64,000 bases of DNA from Glebionis coronaria (taxonomy: Eukaryota; Streptophyta; Magnoliopsida; Asterales; Asteraceae). The stretch is taken from positions 529,777,473 through 529,841,472 of the forward strand of contig CM046882.1 in NCBI GenBank assembly GCA_025667525.1. Direction: 5' to 3'. Positions within the stretch are counted from its first letter, which is position 1. Each line of letters starts with the position of its first letter. The notes beneath the pieces were generated by a model. The model saw nothing but the letters and a program-made list of their open reading frames with translations. It searched no databases and was not told the DNA's origin. Position numbers and translations under genes: made by a program. Below, piece by piece: positions 11,901 through 24,300 of this stretch.

Positions 11901-12807
11901 AGAATTGAATTTTGAGTCAGATTGGGCTTTTCCAAGTCAATTGGGCCAAGTTTAACTTTTTGGGCTAAAAAGCCCATTTAATTGGACTGTTTTTGGTTTT
12001 GGCCCATTTGAGGGCCCAATAGGGGTATTCTGGTCATTTCACTTTCATTTTCTGTTTACTTAGATTAAAATAAACTAGTTTGCAAGTTTTTAGAATTTTT
12101 TATAATTTTTTGATTTTTAATATTATTTTAATATTATTTTATTTTTTAAAAAATTTCACATTTTTCAACTTTTTATATTTTTCTTAGCTTAAATACATTA
12201 AAATAGGGTCTTTGCAACTTTTAGAATAATTTTATCACTTTTAGATTAATTTTTATAGTTATTTTAAGTTTTTATAGTTTTTAAATCATTTTAAATAGTT
12301 TTTATTAGTTTAAAATTTTCTAAAAATAATTTTTAATCTTTTTAGGTCATTTTAGAGGTTTACCAATTGAAAAATCTTTATTTGGGCTTTCTGATAATTT
12401 ATTTGATTTTTAGGGCTTTAATTAGCATTTAAAAATTGAATATTTAATTATTTAAAAGGTCTGAAAAAGTTTTAATCATTGGTAAACTCTTTGTTTATTT
12501 ATTTTGATTTTTGGTGAATTTTTGGTAATTTTTAGAATTAATTTTTATTTTTGTAGTTTTTACGGTTTTACGTTTTGTCGTCATAGTAATAATTTTCACG
12601 TCTTCGTCATCTTCTTTTCTCATCCCTTCTTAACCAATATTAATCTCAAACCAATTACGAATTACTCACTCACATATACCTCCTTGGGAAACGAACTTTT
12701 CATTTAGGGTCATTAGTGCTTGATTTTCCTAAACCATCACTTAATACTTTTACCCTATTTTACCCTCCTCTGTTTTCCTAAACAAGAGGTATAATTTACT
12801 TCAATCA
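8904..12807 (+). repeat. 5' LTR of Athila no. 2
   Basis: The LTR runs from TGATGAGATGG to TTCAATCA, five bases before the primer site. By eye it differs from the 3' LTR by scattered single changes and a few small indels. One change is in the TATA box (9964-9972 reads TAGAAATAG, not TATAAATAG). It contains three phased TGTCA[AG]CG motifs at 11303, 11324 and 11345. ORF-like stretches at 9297-9966 and elsewhere are repeated in the 3' LTR and are not genes. Confidence 0.93.
9964..9972 (+). promoter_or_regulatory. Mutated TATA box in the 5' LTR of Athila no. 2
   Basis: TAGAAATAG stands where the 3' LTR has TATAAATAG (22442-22450). The third base T is changed to G. The 5' LTR is the copy that would transcribe the element. 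Confidence 0.6.
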
Positions 12808-12812
12808 ATTTT

Positions 12813-12830
12813 TGGCGCCGCTGTCGGGGA
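12813..12830 (+). promoter_or_regulatory. Primer-binding site, tRNA-Asp type
   Basis: TGGCGCCGCTGTCGGGGA lies 5 bases after the 5' LTR. It is complementary, with one or two mismatches, to the 3' end of plant tRNA-Asp, the usual primer of Athila elements. Confidence 0.85.
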
Positions 12831-13550
12831 GGTGTGTCGTGATTAATTTGCATTATTGTTTTTAATATTAACCATATAGTATTTGTATTACTAGAACTCT
12901 ACTAATACATATTATCGGTTTTCTTGGTTTTTCTTGTGAAAATATTATTACTATATTGTATTAAGTATCACAATCAATATACAATATCTCCAAAAGTGTG
13001 AAAACACAACCTTAATTGGGATTTGATCTCCTAATTATTGTATTCGAATCTCAAACAAAAAGAAAAAGGCAAAAATAGATAAATACTTTCGTGAAGCTCG
13101 ATTTTGAAAAATACGAACTATAAGGTGGGTATAAGGCGGGTATCATAAAATATACGCTAAGGAAAAAGGCTTTTAAGTGCTTCGCGCCGCCTCGTTTCCC
13201 CGCTTGCTTGTGAGTATTTTGAAATTGAAGGCTAATCGAGGGTTTTGCCGCCCAAAGTATTATTACGTATAATATATTTGCTTGGTTTTCTTTGTGATTA
13301 AAACCTCATGAACAATTTGGTTTTCACCAAAGTTCTAAAGTCATTTGAAGGCGTTCACTCCACGTGATCGTTTTCATTCCTTTGAAGCTTCTTTAATCAA
13401 GAGTTTGATTCGAGGAGAGATTTTGTAGATTGTTGTCTACGAAGATACACCAAAATCCAAAAAAAATTAAAAACAATCAAAAACACAAAAAAATTGAAAA
13501 TCCACAAAACAACCAAAAGAATCTTCTTTGCTCACCTCCCATTCTTCGTG
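12831..13550 (+). other. Athila no. 2 5' leader, no gene
   Basis: This is the untranslated leader between the primer site and gag. It is A-rich just before the ORF (13450-13500). I see no ORF or distinct motif. Confidence 0.6.
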
Positions 13551-14825
13551 ATGTTTATGATCACTCGTAATCAAGCAAAACAAGCTCGTAAATGTCTTCA
13601 AAAGCAAGCCAATCAAGAGACGTTGATTGTAGAACAACCTCCAATTGTTGAACCTATTGTAGAACAAGAAGTCGTCATGGCTAATCGTACTATGATGGAG
13701 TTGCTACAAGCACCCACCGAGGGTTTTGGAGAGGCTATTGTGATTCCCGCCATCCTTGCGGAGAATTTCGAGATTAAGACGGGTTTAATGTCGATGTTGC
13801 AAGCTAATAAGTTTAGAGGTCATGAGAAAGACAACCCGCATTACCACATAAGGAATTTTAATCGTCTCACCGCTACTAGCAAGTTTAAGGATGTTCCACA
13901 CGACGCCATTAAGATGATGTTGTTTCCATACTCGTTAGATGGACCCGCAAAAATTTGGCTTGAGAAAGAACCGCCAAATTCGATTTTGACATGGGGTGAT
14001 CTCGTTTCTAAGTTTGTGAACAAATTTTTTCCGCCATCTAAAACAACACATTTGAAAAATGAGATTTCACGATTTGTGCAAAGAAATAATGAAAGTTTTT
14101 CAATGGCATGGGAACGCTTTAAAGAGATGTTACATGAATGTCCACACCATGATTTTTCGGAATTGCATCAAATTGATACTTTTTACAAAGGGCTCAATGA
14201 TCATGAACGAGATTATTTGAATGCCGCCGCGGGTGGTAATTGTTTGTGCAAAACGACCGATGAGGCTTTGCAAATTATCGAAAATAGATCTAAGGTTTAT
14301 AGCCCTCGTAACACACCGAGTGTTGCCAATTTGGGTTCGTCATCGTCGTCATCGTCTCGTAGCATTAATGCCTTACATGATGAAGCTAATGAGGAAAATC
14401 GGTTTTTCGATAGATTTGCTAATCTTATGACTCATTGGAAAAATCAAGAAGCTTTGAATTCCGCTTCGGTTAAAATGGTTGCTAAAAGTTGTTTATCTTG
14501 TGGTGGAGCTCATGATCTTTCCGAGTGCATTACCGCGGATGGTAACACTTCGAGTGCTTACGTAGCCATGGGAACTTATAACCAAAACGGCCAAGGTTCC
14601 CACCCAAATCAAGCTCCACCAAATCAAAATGCTAATAACTATCAAAACAACAACCAAGGTGGTAATTACCAAGGCAATTCACGTAACTTCAACAAGGGGA
14701 ATTATCAAAGTGGGAATGGACAAGTGACTAATCAAAACCAAAACCGTGATTTTCAAAACACTACACAAGGTTTTCAAAATGCTCTCACTAAAAATCTTCA
14801 AGGAGAAATTTTTGGATTATGCTAA
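13551..14825 (+). pseudogene. Athila gag (capsid/nucleocapsid), frame lost at its end
   Basis: The open frame begins at 13494, but MFMITRNQAKQAR at 13551 is a more natural start. The retrotransposon gag domain spans roughly residues 60-250 of the frame (KFRGHEKDNPHYHIRNF, AKIWLEKEPPNSI, FSMAWERFKEMLHECPHH). A serine run and a short zinc finger of the form C-x2-C-x3-H-x4-C (CLSCGGAHDLSEC, about 14488-14527) follow, then an Asn/Gln-rich tail. The product would package element RNA. The frame ends at 14823-14825 because of a frameshift near 14810; the next frame continues KFLDYAKANDAKF. Confidence 0.85.
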
Positions 14826-15397
14826 AGCAAATGATGCTAAATTTGATAACATGCAACGTGAGATGATTAGCTTAAGATAGTTGAAAAACGAGCTTAAAAA
14901 CGAACTTGCTAATGAACTTAAAACTCATGCTAATAAAATGGAAGGAAATGTCCAACGTCTTCAACAAAATCAACAAAAGATGGAATTAGGACAACATGAG
15001 ATTAAGCAAGAATTATTAAAAGCGGATGCTAGGCAATCAAAATTTGAGGACCGAATGGCTAAGATGTCTGAAGAATCATGTGTAAACTCTCTTCCTCGGG
15101 TGGTCTTCCTAGTGATACCATTGCAAACCCGAAGGGAGAAATGAAGGTTATTACTACACGAAGTGGTAAAACTTTCAAGGAACCAATCACTCATTCAAGT
15201 ACTTCTACGGAGAAGGAAATCGAGAAAGAACCCGAGGTGATGGTCGAAAAGGAGCACATTACAATCCTACGAAGTACCGCTCATACCACACCTACGGTTG
15301 AACCAATACCAATTGTGGAACCCGAGATTCCAAGGCCATTGCCAATGTCCAACCCACACCACCTTTACCTTACCCCTCGAGACAAAACAAAGAGAAA
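14826..15397 (+). pseudogene. Athila gag-pol linker: coiled coil, three frames
   Basis: The linker continues gag in a different frame (FDNMQREMISLR), is broken by a TAG at 14878-14880, and then runs as a Lys/Glu/Gln-rich coiled coil (LKNELKNELANELK, MEGNVQRLQQNQQKM). A frameshift near 15085 leads to a Pro/Glu/Thr-rich stretch (ITTRSGKTFKEP ... PIVEPEIPRP). Another near 15360-15400 leads into the protease frame. Family members read through this as one polyprotein, so these are inactivating lesions. Confidence 0.75.
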
Positions 15398-17650
15398 ATG
15401 CAAGAACGTAACAAACAACAAATCGAGCTTTTTATAAAAATGTTTCAACAAGTGCATTTTGATGTGAGTTTAGCCGACGCGTTGTTGTATATGCCTCGTT
15501 TCGCTTCCACTTTTAAAAGTATGATGAGCGATAAGAAAAAGCTTTCAAAGCTTGCTAATTGTTCTTCGGTTTATCTTAACCGCTTACCGGAAAAAGTTGG
15601 TGACCCCGGAAAGTTTCTCATTCCTTGTGATATACAAGATATGAAAGAATGCCTCGCCTTGGCCGATCTTGGTGCAAGCATTAATTTGATGCCATTTTCC
15701 ATTTGGAAATCGCTTTCGCTTCTGGCTCTTACTCCTTCGAACATGTCTATCGAGATGGCCGATCATTCTACGATCTTAGCATGTGGAGTAGCCGAAGATG
15801 TTTTCGTGAAAGTGGGGAATTTCTACTATCCCGTTTATTTTATAGTAGTTGACATCCTCGCGGATCCTCAAGTTCCTCTAATTTTAGTTCGTCCATTTTT
15901 AGACACCTCGAGATCGCTTATCGACGTTCATGCAAGAACTATCACTTTGAGATTCAACGAAGAGGAACTTGTTATAAACGCTACTCAAAACTCGAAACCT
16001 TCTCATGTTTATGCAATCGCTACCATCAATCACATTGACATCGTTGATGTGGTTTGCGATGATTTCTCACAAGAAGTGTTAGGTTTTTCCGATAGCTCGT
16101 CAAGTGGCAATCCCACTATTTTGGATCCGATTCTTGCTAATTCCACACCAAATCTCACTCCATTCCAAGGAGGCAATTTCACTTCAAATGAAATCGACAA
16201 TGAAGATGAAGTGTTGATTAGTGATGATACTTCTATTCCACCATTTCTTCCGTCGATGGAAGTTATGAGTGTTGAACCAAAATCTTCAATCGAGGAACCA
16301 CCTATCCTTGAATTGAAAGATCTTCCTTCTCACCTTGAATACGCATTCTTGGAAGGTGATGACAAGTTGCCGGTTATTATTGCAAAAGGTCTTGCTAATG
16401 ATGAAAAAACCGAGCTCTTGAAAGTTCTTAAAGCTCATAAAGGGGAAATTGCGTGGGAAATTTCTGACATTAAGGGTATTGACCCAAAATTTTGTACTCA
16501 CAAGATTTTAATGGAGGAGGACTACAAACCCGCAATTCAAAGTCAAAGAAGGGTGAATCCCAAAATTCACGATGTCATTAAAAAGGAAGTGTTGAAACTC
16601 CTTGACGCGGGAATGATTTATCCTATCTCTGATAGCCTATGGGTGAGCCCAATCCATTGTGTCCCTAAAAAGGGAGGAATGACCGTTGTGCCTAATGAAA
16701 ACAACAAGTTAATTCCCACTTGTGTTGTGACCGGTTGGAGGGTGTGTATTGACTACCGTAAGTTAAATGACGCCACTCGTAAAGACCACTTTCCTTTGCC
16801 CTTCATGGATCAAATGTTGGAGCGACTCGCGGGAAATGAATTCTATTGCTTTTTAGATGGTTTTTCCGGTTACTTTCAAATCCCTATCGACCCTCGTGAT
16901 CAAGAGAAGACTACGTTTACGTGTCCTTATGGAACGTTTGCTTATCGTAGGATGCCTTTCGGACTTTGTAATGCACCGGGTACGTTTCAACGGTGTATGA
17001 TGGCGATTTTTCATGATATGATCGAGAATTCGATAGAAGTGTTTATGGATGACTTTTCGGTGTTTGGCAATTCGTTCACGTCGTGTTTATCTAATCTCGA
17101 GCAAATGTTAAAACGTTGTGAAGAAACCAATCTTGTGCTTAATTGGGAAAAATGTCATTTTATGTGTAAACAAGGAATCGTCTTAGGACATAAGGTGTCG
17201 AAAGCGGGGATTGAGGTCGATAAAGATAAGGTAGACGTCATCGCCAAGTTACCTCATCCCAAAACCGTTAAGGGATTTAGGAGTTTCCTAGGCCACGCGG
17301 TCTTTTATCGTCCTTTCATCAAAGACTTTTCGAAAATCTCTCGACCTATGACACACCTTCTCGAGAAGGATGCTCCTTTTAATTTCAATGAGGATTGTGT
17401 TAAAGCTTTCGAAACTCTCAAAAGGAAACTTACCAAAACTCCCATTCTTGTTGCTCCTAATTGGGAATTACCCTTTGAAATCATGTGCGATGCAAGTGAT
17501 TATGCTATAGGGGCCGTCTTAGGGCAACGTTATGACAAGCATTTCCGTCCTATCCATTATGCTAGTAAGACGATGACCGAGGCTCAATTAAAGTACACCA
17601 AAACGGAAAAGGAATTCCTTGCCGTGGTCTATGCTTTTGAGAAATTCTGA
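15398..17650 (+). pseudogene. Athila pol part 1: protease, reverse transcriptase, start of RNase H
   Basis: The aspartic protease has its active site at ALADLGASINLMP (about 15655-15695). Reverse transcriptase follows: WRVCIDYRKLNDATRKDHFP near 16735, FLDGFSGYFQIPI near 16850, MPFGLCNAPGTFQRC near 16950, and the catalytic box VFMDDFSVFG near 17040 (FMDD in place of YMDD, normal in this family). The RNase H start [18 protein letters not shown] lies near 17480. The frame stops at TGA 17648-17650 inside KF-PYL, where the minus-strand relative near 63420 encodes KFRPYL. This suggests CGA changed to TGA, as expected from decay of a methylated C. Confidence 0.9.
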
Positions 17651-19215
17651 CCTTATCTCGTCTTGACTAAAAGCATCGTGTATACCGACCATTCGGCTAT
17701 CAAGTATCTCTTAGCTAAGCAAGATGCTAAGCCGAGATTGCTTCGTTGGATGCTCCTCCTCCAAGAATTTGATGTCACCGTGCTTGACAAAAAAGGAGCC
17801 GAGAATCTAGCGGCCGATCATCTCTCTCGTCTAGAAGATCCTCACAAAGATGTTTTCGAGAACAAGGAAATCACCGAAACATTTCCTCTTGAGACTCTCG
17901 GTGTAGTAAATTCTAAAGACACCACCCCATGGTTTGCCGACATTGCAAATTACCATGCGGGCAATTTCATAATCAAGGGTATGATGACACAACAAAAGCG
18001 AAAATTCTTTCGTGACGTCAAGTTCTATTTTTGGGACGACCCTTATCTCTTTCGGGTTTGTGCGGATCAACTCGTTCGACGTTGTGTTTTTGGTGCCGAA
18101 GCTTCTAATATCCTTAGAGCTTGTCACGAAGGACCCACGGGTGGTCACCATGGTGCTAATCTCACGGCTAAGAAAGTGTTCGATGTCGGTTTCTTTTGGC
18201 CTTCTATCTATCGTGATGCACACGCACTTGTGAAGTCGTGTGATTCATGCCAACGTCAAGGAATATCGTCTCAACGTGATGAAATGCCGCAAAACGTAAT
18301 TCAAGTGTGTGAGATTTTCGACATATGGGGAATAGACTTTATGGGGCCGTTCCCATCGTCTCATGGTAACAAATATATCCTCGTCGCGGTGGACTACCTT
18401 TCTAAGTGGGTGGAAGCTAAGGCTTTACCTACTAATGATGCTCGTGTGGTAGTGAAGTTTTTGAAGCAACTATTCTCTCGATTCGGAACCCCTCGTGCTA
18501 TTATAAGCGATCGTGGAACCCATTTTTGTAATGACCAATTCGAAAAAGTCTTAAAGAAATATGGAGTTACTCATCGTCTTTCTACGGCTTATCACCCGCA
18601 AACGAGTGGGCAAGTCGAGGTTTCGAACCGAGCTTTGAAGAGGATTTTAGAGAGGTCGATTGGAGAAAATCATGCTTCATGGTCCGACAAACTCGATGAC
18701 GCTTTATGGGCCTTTAGGACCGCTTATAAGACACCAATCGGTTGCACTCCTTATAAGTTAGTCTATGGGAAGAATTGTCATTTGCCCATTGAATTGGAGC
18801 ATAAGGCATATTGGGCCCTTAAGCATGCAAACTTTGACTTGAGACCGCGGGAGATCACCAGAAAATACAATTGAATGAATTGGATGAACTAAGAGACAAT
18901 GCTTATGAAAATTCATTGATTTTCAAAGAAAAGACTAAAAAGTTTCATGATTCAAAGATTAAAAACCGGGTTTTTAACGTTGGTGATCAAGTGTTACTTT
19001 TTAACTCTCGACTTAAAATATTTTCCGGGAAATTGAAATCTCGTTGGTCAGGTCCTTTCACCGTTACACAAGTGTTTTCTTATGGGACCATCGAGCTAGC
19101 TCAAGATGATGGTCCTAACTTCAAGGTGAATGGACATAGGCTTAAGCACTACTTTGGTGGGGAAATTCCTTCAATGGTTGACCTCGACCAAGTCACTTTC
19201 CCCAATGATAATTAG
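17651..19215 (+). pseudogene. Athila pol part 2: RNase H end and integrase
   Basis: Directly after the stop the same frame goes on with [20 protein letters not shown] and [13 protein letters not shown] of RNase H. Integrase follows: the H-x-H / C-x2-C zinc domain ([10 protein letters not shown] ... CDSCQRQG, about 18125-18260), then the catalytic core with D in [13 protein letters not shown] in [11 protein letters not shown] and E in [12 protein letters not shown] (about 18330-18640). The Athila-type [20 protein letters not shown] ends the frame. A one-base loss near 18846 shifts it, and the C-terminus continues at 18871 ([46 protein letters not shown]) to the stop at 19213-19215. Confidence 0.9.
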
Positions 19216-19633
19216 CATTGAGGGGATCGAGTCGAGCTCATGATTCGTTAATCAAAAACGAGGTGCCTCGTGGGGGAGATCCCATGCTTATCCTTTTATG
19301 CTTACTATTCACTAATAAGGGGACTTGTACCCTTCCAACTCGTTGTCTCGTGGTTGTTTGTGATTGTGTTATCTAGATCATCATCATCATCTACGATTGA
19401 AGACTCTCGTGTTCGTTTACGTGAGCCTCCATCGTTTGCTTGAAGAAGTTTTTCACGAATCCATGACATATCCTTTATTGTTCTAACAATTATCTCTTAG
19501 CATAATTTATAAACGGCTTTAGATATATTGTTGATCACCCTTTCCATGCTAGATCCTAAGCATTTGATTCTTCGTCTCTAGTATGGGGTTGCTCCACCTT
19601 TAGACTCGAAACATTGGGACAATGTTTACTTTT

Positions 19634-19644
19634 AGTATGGGGGG
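19634..19644 (+). promoter_or_regulatory. Internal polypurine-tract-like motif
   Basis: AGTATGGGGGG follows GGACAATGTTTA (19617-19628), about 420 bp after the pol stop. The minus-strand Athila element has the same pair (GGACAATGTTTA, then AGTGTAGGGGGG) at a similar distance after its pol. It could serve as a second plus-strand primer or mark the start of a lost gene. Confidence 0.5.
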
Positions 19645-21372
19645 TGAATAGATACTTGCTTTGCTACGCCCTCACGCTTTCCAACTTTCAAAGTTTTGTT
19701 TTGTTGCTAATAAGGCTAAAAATGGCCAAATTTTAAAAAATTTCTTAGTTTTCATAAGTGTTTTTAAGACACGAATGTATATTTTCCGATGGATAGAATA
19801 AGAGCTAATTTTTTACTTGATGGGCATTTGGAGCCATTTACATTCCTTAACCCGCTCAATTCAAGTTTTACTAGACTTTTATATAGGGAGCTTTAAAACG
19901 CGAAAGTCTTAGCTCATTCGGGTTAAGAACAAGAACTTTTCGCAAGTTCCTATAATTGATTCTAGAGAGTCACTTATCAAGGGAACTATAAAACGCATTC
20001 TCTAAGCTTGAAAAAGTCCAAGAAAGTGCAAGATCCTATAGGTGGCTTGAAAACCCAAAACTTTGATTTGATATAGTCTTAATGAAAGCTAATCCAAATT
20101 TGGCTTAATTTTGACTTGCATGGCTAAGTATTCACAAGTCTCTTTAATTAGAGGTCTTTATATAGTGAAGAACGAGAGATGATAGAGTTAGACAAGTGAT
20201 CATGCTAAACGTAGAACATGAAAATGTTCTTTCAAAACCTCATATGTTTTTAATTTTGGCTTTTTCTTCCCATAAGATCAATGCATTAGGAACAAAAATA
20301 ATTGCAATAAGTAAGGTCGTACGATTTGAAAGGTTACTTAGCCTCTAGCGCAAGATCGTTTAAAAGTTGCTCGGGGTTGAATCGAGTTCATAGCCAAGGC
20401 ATAACTTATTGAAGCGGGACGCGAAGATTGGTGATGATCCAAAAAGGCCCTAAAAAGGCATGAGGAGCTCTATTTTTGCTAAAGATCCAAGATGATGTGA
20501 AGTATCATTATTCCTAAATCAATATGAAGGATCGAGACACACGACGAAAAGCAATTACTCCCCTAAAGATCATGGAGAAAGTCTATCCAAAAAGACCCTT
20601 ACAAGGTATGAGGATAAATATATCCAAGTCCTAAAAGGAGGCGGATCGTTGTATATCAAAGTCCAAAATAAAGATTGAAGAAAAATGATGAAGTCGTGGT
20701 CCTAATATGAAGAATCTCTCAAAAACGTCAAGTGAAGAAATTCCAAATATATGAAGAGAAGACCATTATTTCAAGAACGTCTTGCCAAGATTTGAAGTAT
20801 AAAGTACATGCCAAATATCGGTCCGAGAAAGGTCTCAAATCGTGAAACGAGTTATGCCAAGATATGAACTTAAGGAGATACACGAGAAGCCGTTTTAAAA
20901 GATTTTGTCCTTCGGCTAACTATCGATTAAATCGTGCTACTTTGCTTTCGGACTAATAACTACTCAAATAAGTCAATATGAATCACTTGTGATCTATGAC
21001 AAATCGTTAAAAAATGCTAGTAACCCATTTCCTTTTATAATAACTAGGATTGCGGGGAGAAAAAGTATTACACAATTTGGACGTATGAGTAGTGTTAGCA
21101 TTGTGACTTGTACCAACAATGATCTCGTTTTTGCACTTAGCCTGGAATGTATGACAATCAAGGATGATGAAATTTACTCTAAGGGACATTTGCTTGTTTC
21201 TATTCTTTGACCCTAAAAGTCACATTCGTGATGAAAATCATACATTATGTCTTTAAACATTCTCGTAGTATTATTGCAAGTCTTTTACTTTTCAATAAAG
21301 GTTAATAAAATTGAACTTTGGTGATGCTTAGATACTTTATCCTAGCATTGCGTGAGGGCACGGCAATGGCTT

Positions 21373-21384
21373 AGTATGGGGGAA
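21373..21384 (+). promoter_or_regulatory. Terminal polypurine tract of Athila no. 2
   Basis: AGTATGGGGGAA ends exactly at the 3' LTR start and would prime plus-strand DNA synthesis. Confidence 0.85.
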
Positions 21385-24300
21385 TGATGAGATGGCATTT
21401 ATACATGATCTCATCATTCTTTTCGGGCTTTAAATGCATATATATGTCATAAAATACCATATTATTGTGATTTTATTTGTTTACTTGTGTTTTAGGTATG
21501 GATATCGTGAAAAAGACAAAAGATCACAAGAAACAAGGAAAAACAGACACGAGAAACGAAGCCGTACAAAGAATCGGGCCATAGATCATGATTTATCCAA
21601 CAAATACCCTTGAAGACTTGAAGATATGCAAGATTGATCCTCAATGAATGAAGAAATGACACTTAAAACCCTTGTGAATTCTAATTACAAGTTTGGTCCC
21701 TTAAGTTTGTCAAAATTACACAAATGGTCCTTCAACTTTGAAGAAATGGCAAGTTTAGTCCCTCAACAATTCTAAATTGCCAAATATGGTCCCTTATGAA
21801 GTTAGTGTTTCATTGAAGACCTTTGAAGATCAACAATGTCTAAGATCAGTCCTTGAAATATGGAAAAGTCGCAAAAACAACCCTTTGAAACCTTTTGGAA
21901 AAGTCTTGTGCCAAAAATGTCAAGTTTTGAAAGTTATTATCAAAGGAAATTCGTTTTTGTTGGCTGAAAACATTAAATACCCATTTCACCAAAACACGAG
22001 GGCTAAAGCTGTGCAAATGAAACATTCAAATCAGGATTGCGCCAAACACTTTGCAACTCCAAAAAACGGATCAAAATCACCACTGTTCACCTTTTCACCA
22101 CTCAGATTTTACCTCACTTAATAACAGAGGGTTAATTTAAATTACCTTGACACACACTTAATTCACACGCCCAAAAACCCTTCCCAACCTTAAAACACTC
22201 ACTCCCACTCACTATGGACCCCACCCCCAATTCCCGTTCAACCAATCACATGACTACTTGCTCTCCAAGCTTAGCCACATGTCAAGATCAACAGCTGACA
22301 CTCATTGCTTCATCACAAAGCTATTTTAAACGGTTTGGATCACTTTGGACAGCTCACACCAAGAATTCGTCTAGAAGGCTTAAGGATAGAATAGGAATTT
22401 CACTTCTAGGGTTTGTGAATAGTGCTAGCTTGGCATTTGCCTATAAATAGACTCCTCAACCTGTGAGAGAGCTTTTTTTCCAGTTTTACCTTTTAAACTT
22501 GTAATTCCTTTTTAAATTTTATAAAAGTTGGTATTTTAAGAAAATTGTAATTCCTTTTTATATTTTTGAAAGTTGGTGTTGTTTAAAGGTGATTATGAGT
22601 TCCATTTGATGTTATAAGTGTGCTTGAATCATTTGGTTCAAGGACGTTTATGTTTGGTAAGTTTTTCAAGTTTGAGAAAGCTTGAAAAGAGGTTTCTGAA
22701 TTTGCTTATTTTTGTATACTAATCCTTAACCAAAAGCTGTAAGCTCTTGCAAGCTTGTTGACACCAAGCTTGTGAAGGGATTAGGGTCTTTGGTTGGGCT
22801 GTTTGCTCATTTGTGTTGAAAATATATCAAAATCAAATCCTTGTTCTACTTTGAACATCAGCAGGATTTGATCTTCTTCTTTGAAGAACCTTGGTCTTGT
22901 TCTAGTTGTTGAACAAGGTCCAAGGAGCATAGCTGGCCCTCCTAGGACGTTGTGGAGGGCAGGTATAATCCCTTGATTAAGTTTCTACTAAAAATTTCAT
23001 GTTACTGCCTGTTTTGAATTTTGGTATATGATTTGGTGATTCTGTGTTTGTGCTTTGTGTTTTATGGTTGCAATCTGTTAGTTGTCACCTAGTGTAGCTA
23101 TTTGAATGGTAAAATCAGTAGGTTGTGTTTAAAAATCACAAGTTGCTTTGAAAAGTGGTGAATTAAGGACTGTTTGGGATTACTGGTTCATAAGGCCTTG
23201 AGGCCTTGTGCCCTTGGTTCTTAGGGTTTGGGAAGTCTAAACAAGTCATTTTGAACAAGTTTTAGTCATTGGTTAAGTTTCTGAAAGTTTGGAAAAAGGA
23301 TTGGAAGCTTTGCTAAAATCTGATAAAAATCCTTTTGAGTTTGGTCAAACACATCAGATCCAATAACTTCTTTGTTACTTTGATCTAGGGTCTGAAATCA
23401 GGTTTGGGAATAGTTTGGGTGATAAGCTATCTGTTGATTATCTGGTTGTTGAATTTGGTGGCTTATTGTGTTAGTTATAGCTTATCAACGTTGGCTGAAG
23501 TGGTCATTTGCATCAGCAAAGTGACCACCTCATTTGGTGTTGCATTTTGATTTCTAGTATAAGAATTGTTGTTTTGTTGCTTGGATTCTACTTGTGTGCT
23601 GCTTGTGAGGTTATTTGGCTATTTGGATTGTTTTGTTCATAGATTATAAGCTTACTGGCTTATTGGCTTATTAGTGCCAAAACTTGTCAAGTCTACCCAA
23701 CTGGTAGGCCTTGATTCACAAGGTTTGCACTCAAACCTTGACCAGCAGGGTGAAAAACAAGTCTAAACACTTCGTTAAGGCTGTCAACGTCCATTTTGTT
23801 CCTGTCAGCGTTTGATTTTCACTTGTCAGCGTTTGACTTCTGGTCAAATTTGGTTCATAGCTTATTGAATCTGTTTTGCTTATTGGTACATGCAACAACT
23901 TAGTTTTTGTAATAGAACTCATTTTTCTCAGCTTAATAACAAGTCTGGAAAGTTACAAGTCTTTTGGTTAAGCTTTTGCTAGAAAATTAGCTTATTTGGC
24001 TTTTTCAGAGTGCTTATTGGTTCTCACAGCTTATTCTACTTGGCTTTTCGTGATTTTCTTGATTGATTATTCTTAGTTAAGCTATTTTTGAGCTTTTGCA
24101 ACAAATTAGAGCTTCTGAAACGTCCTAGAACTCAAACCCGACTATTTTGTCGTTTTGTGAAATTGTACTTTGCTTATTTCTGGCTTATTGAGTGTGCTTT
24201 TTCAAAATTTCTTTTTACAAATCTCTTTGGCATCCCAAAAGAAGGTTGTGTGTCAAATTAGAGCTTATGGCATTAGCTTATTGCTTAATGGGCTTATTGG

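Larger units (their letters stand above)
19216..21384 (+). other. Athila no. 2 non-coding tail
   Basis: These 2.2 kb lie between integrase and the 3' LTR, where some Athila elements have an env-like gene. I see no convincing ORF; short ones near 20989 are shadows. Two polypurine tracts lie here, one internal (19634-19644) and one terminal (21373-21384). Confidence 0.75.
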
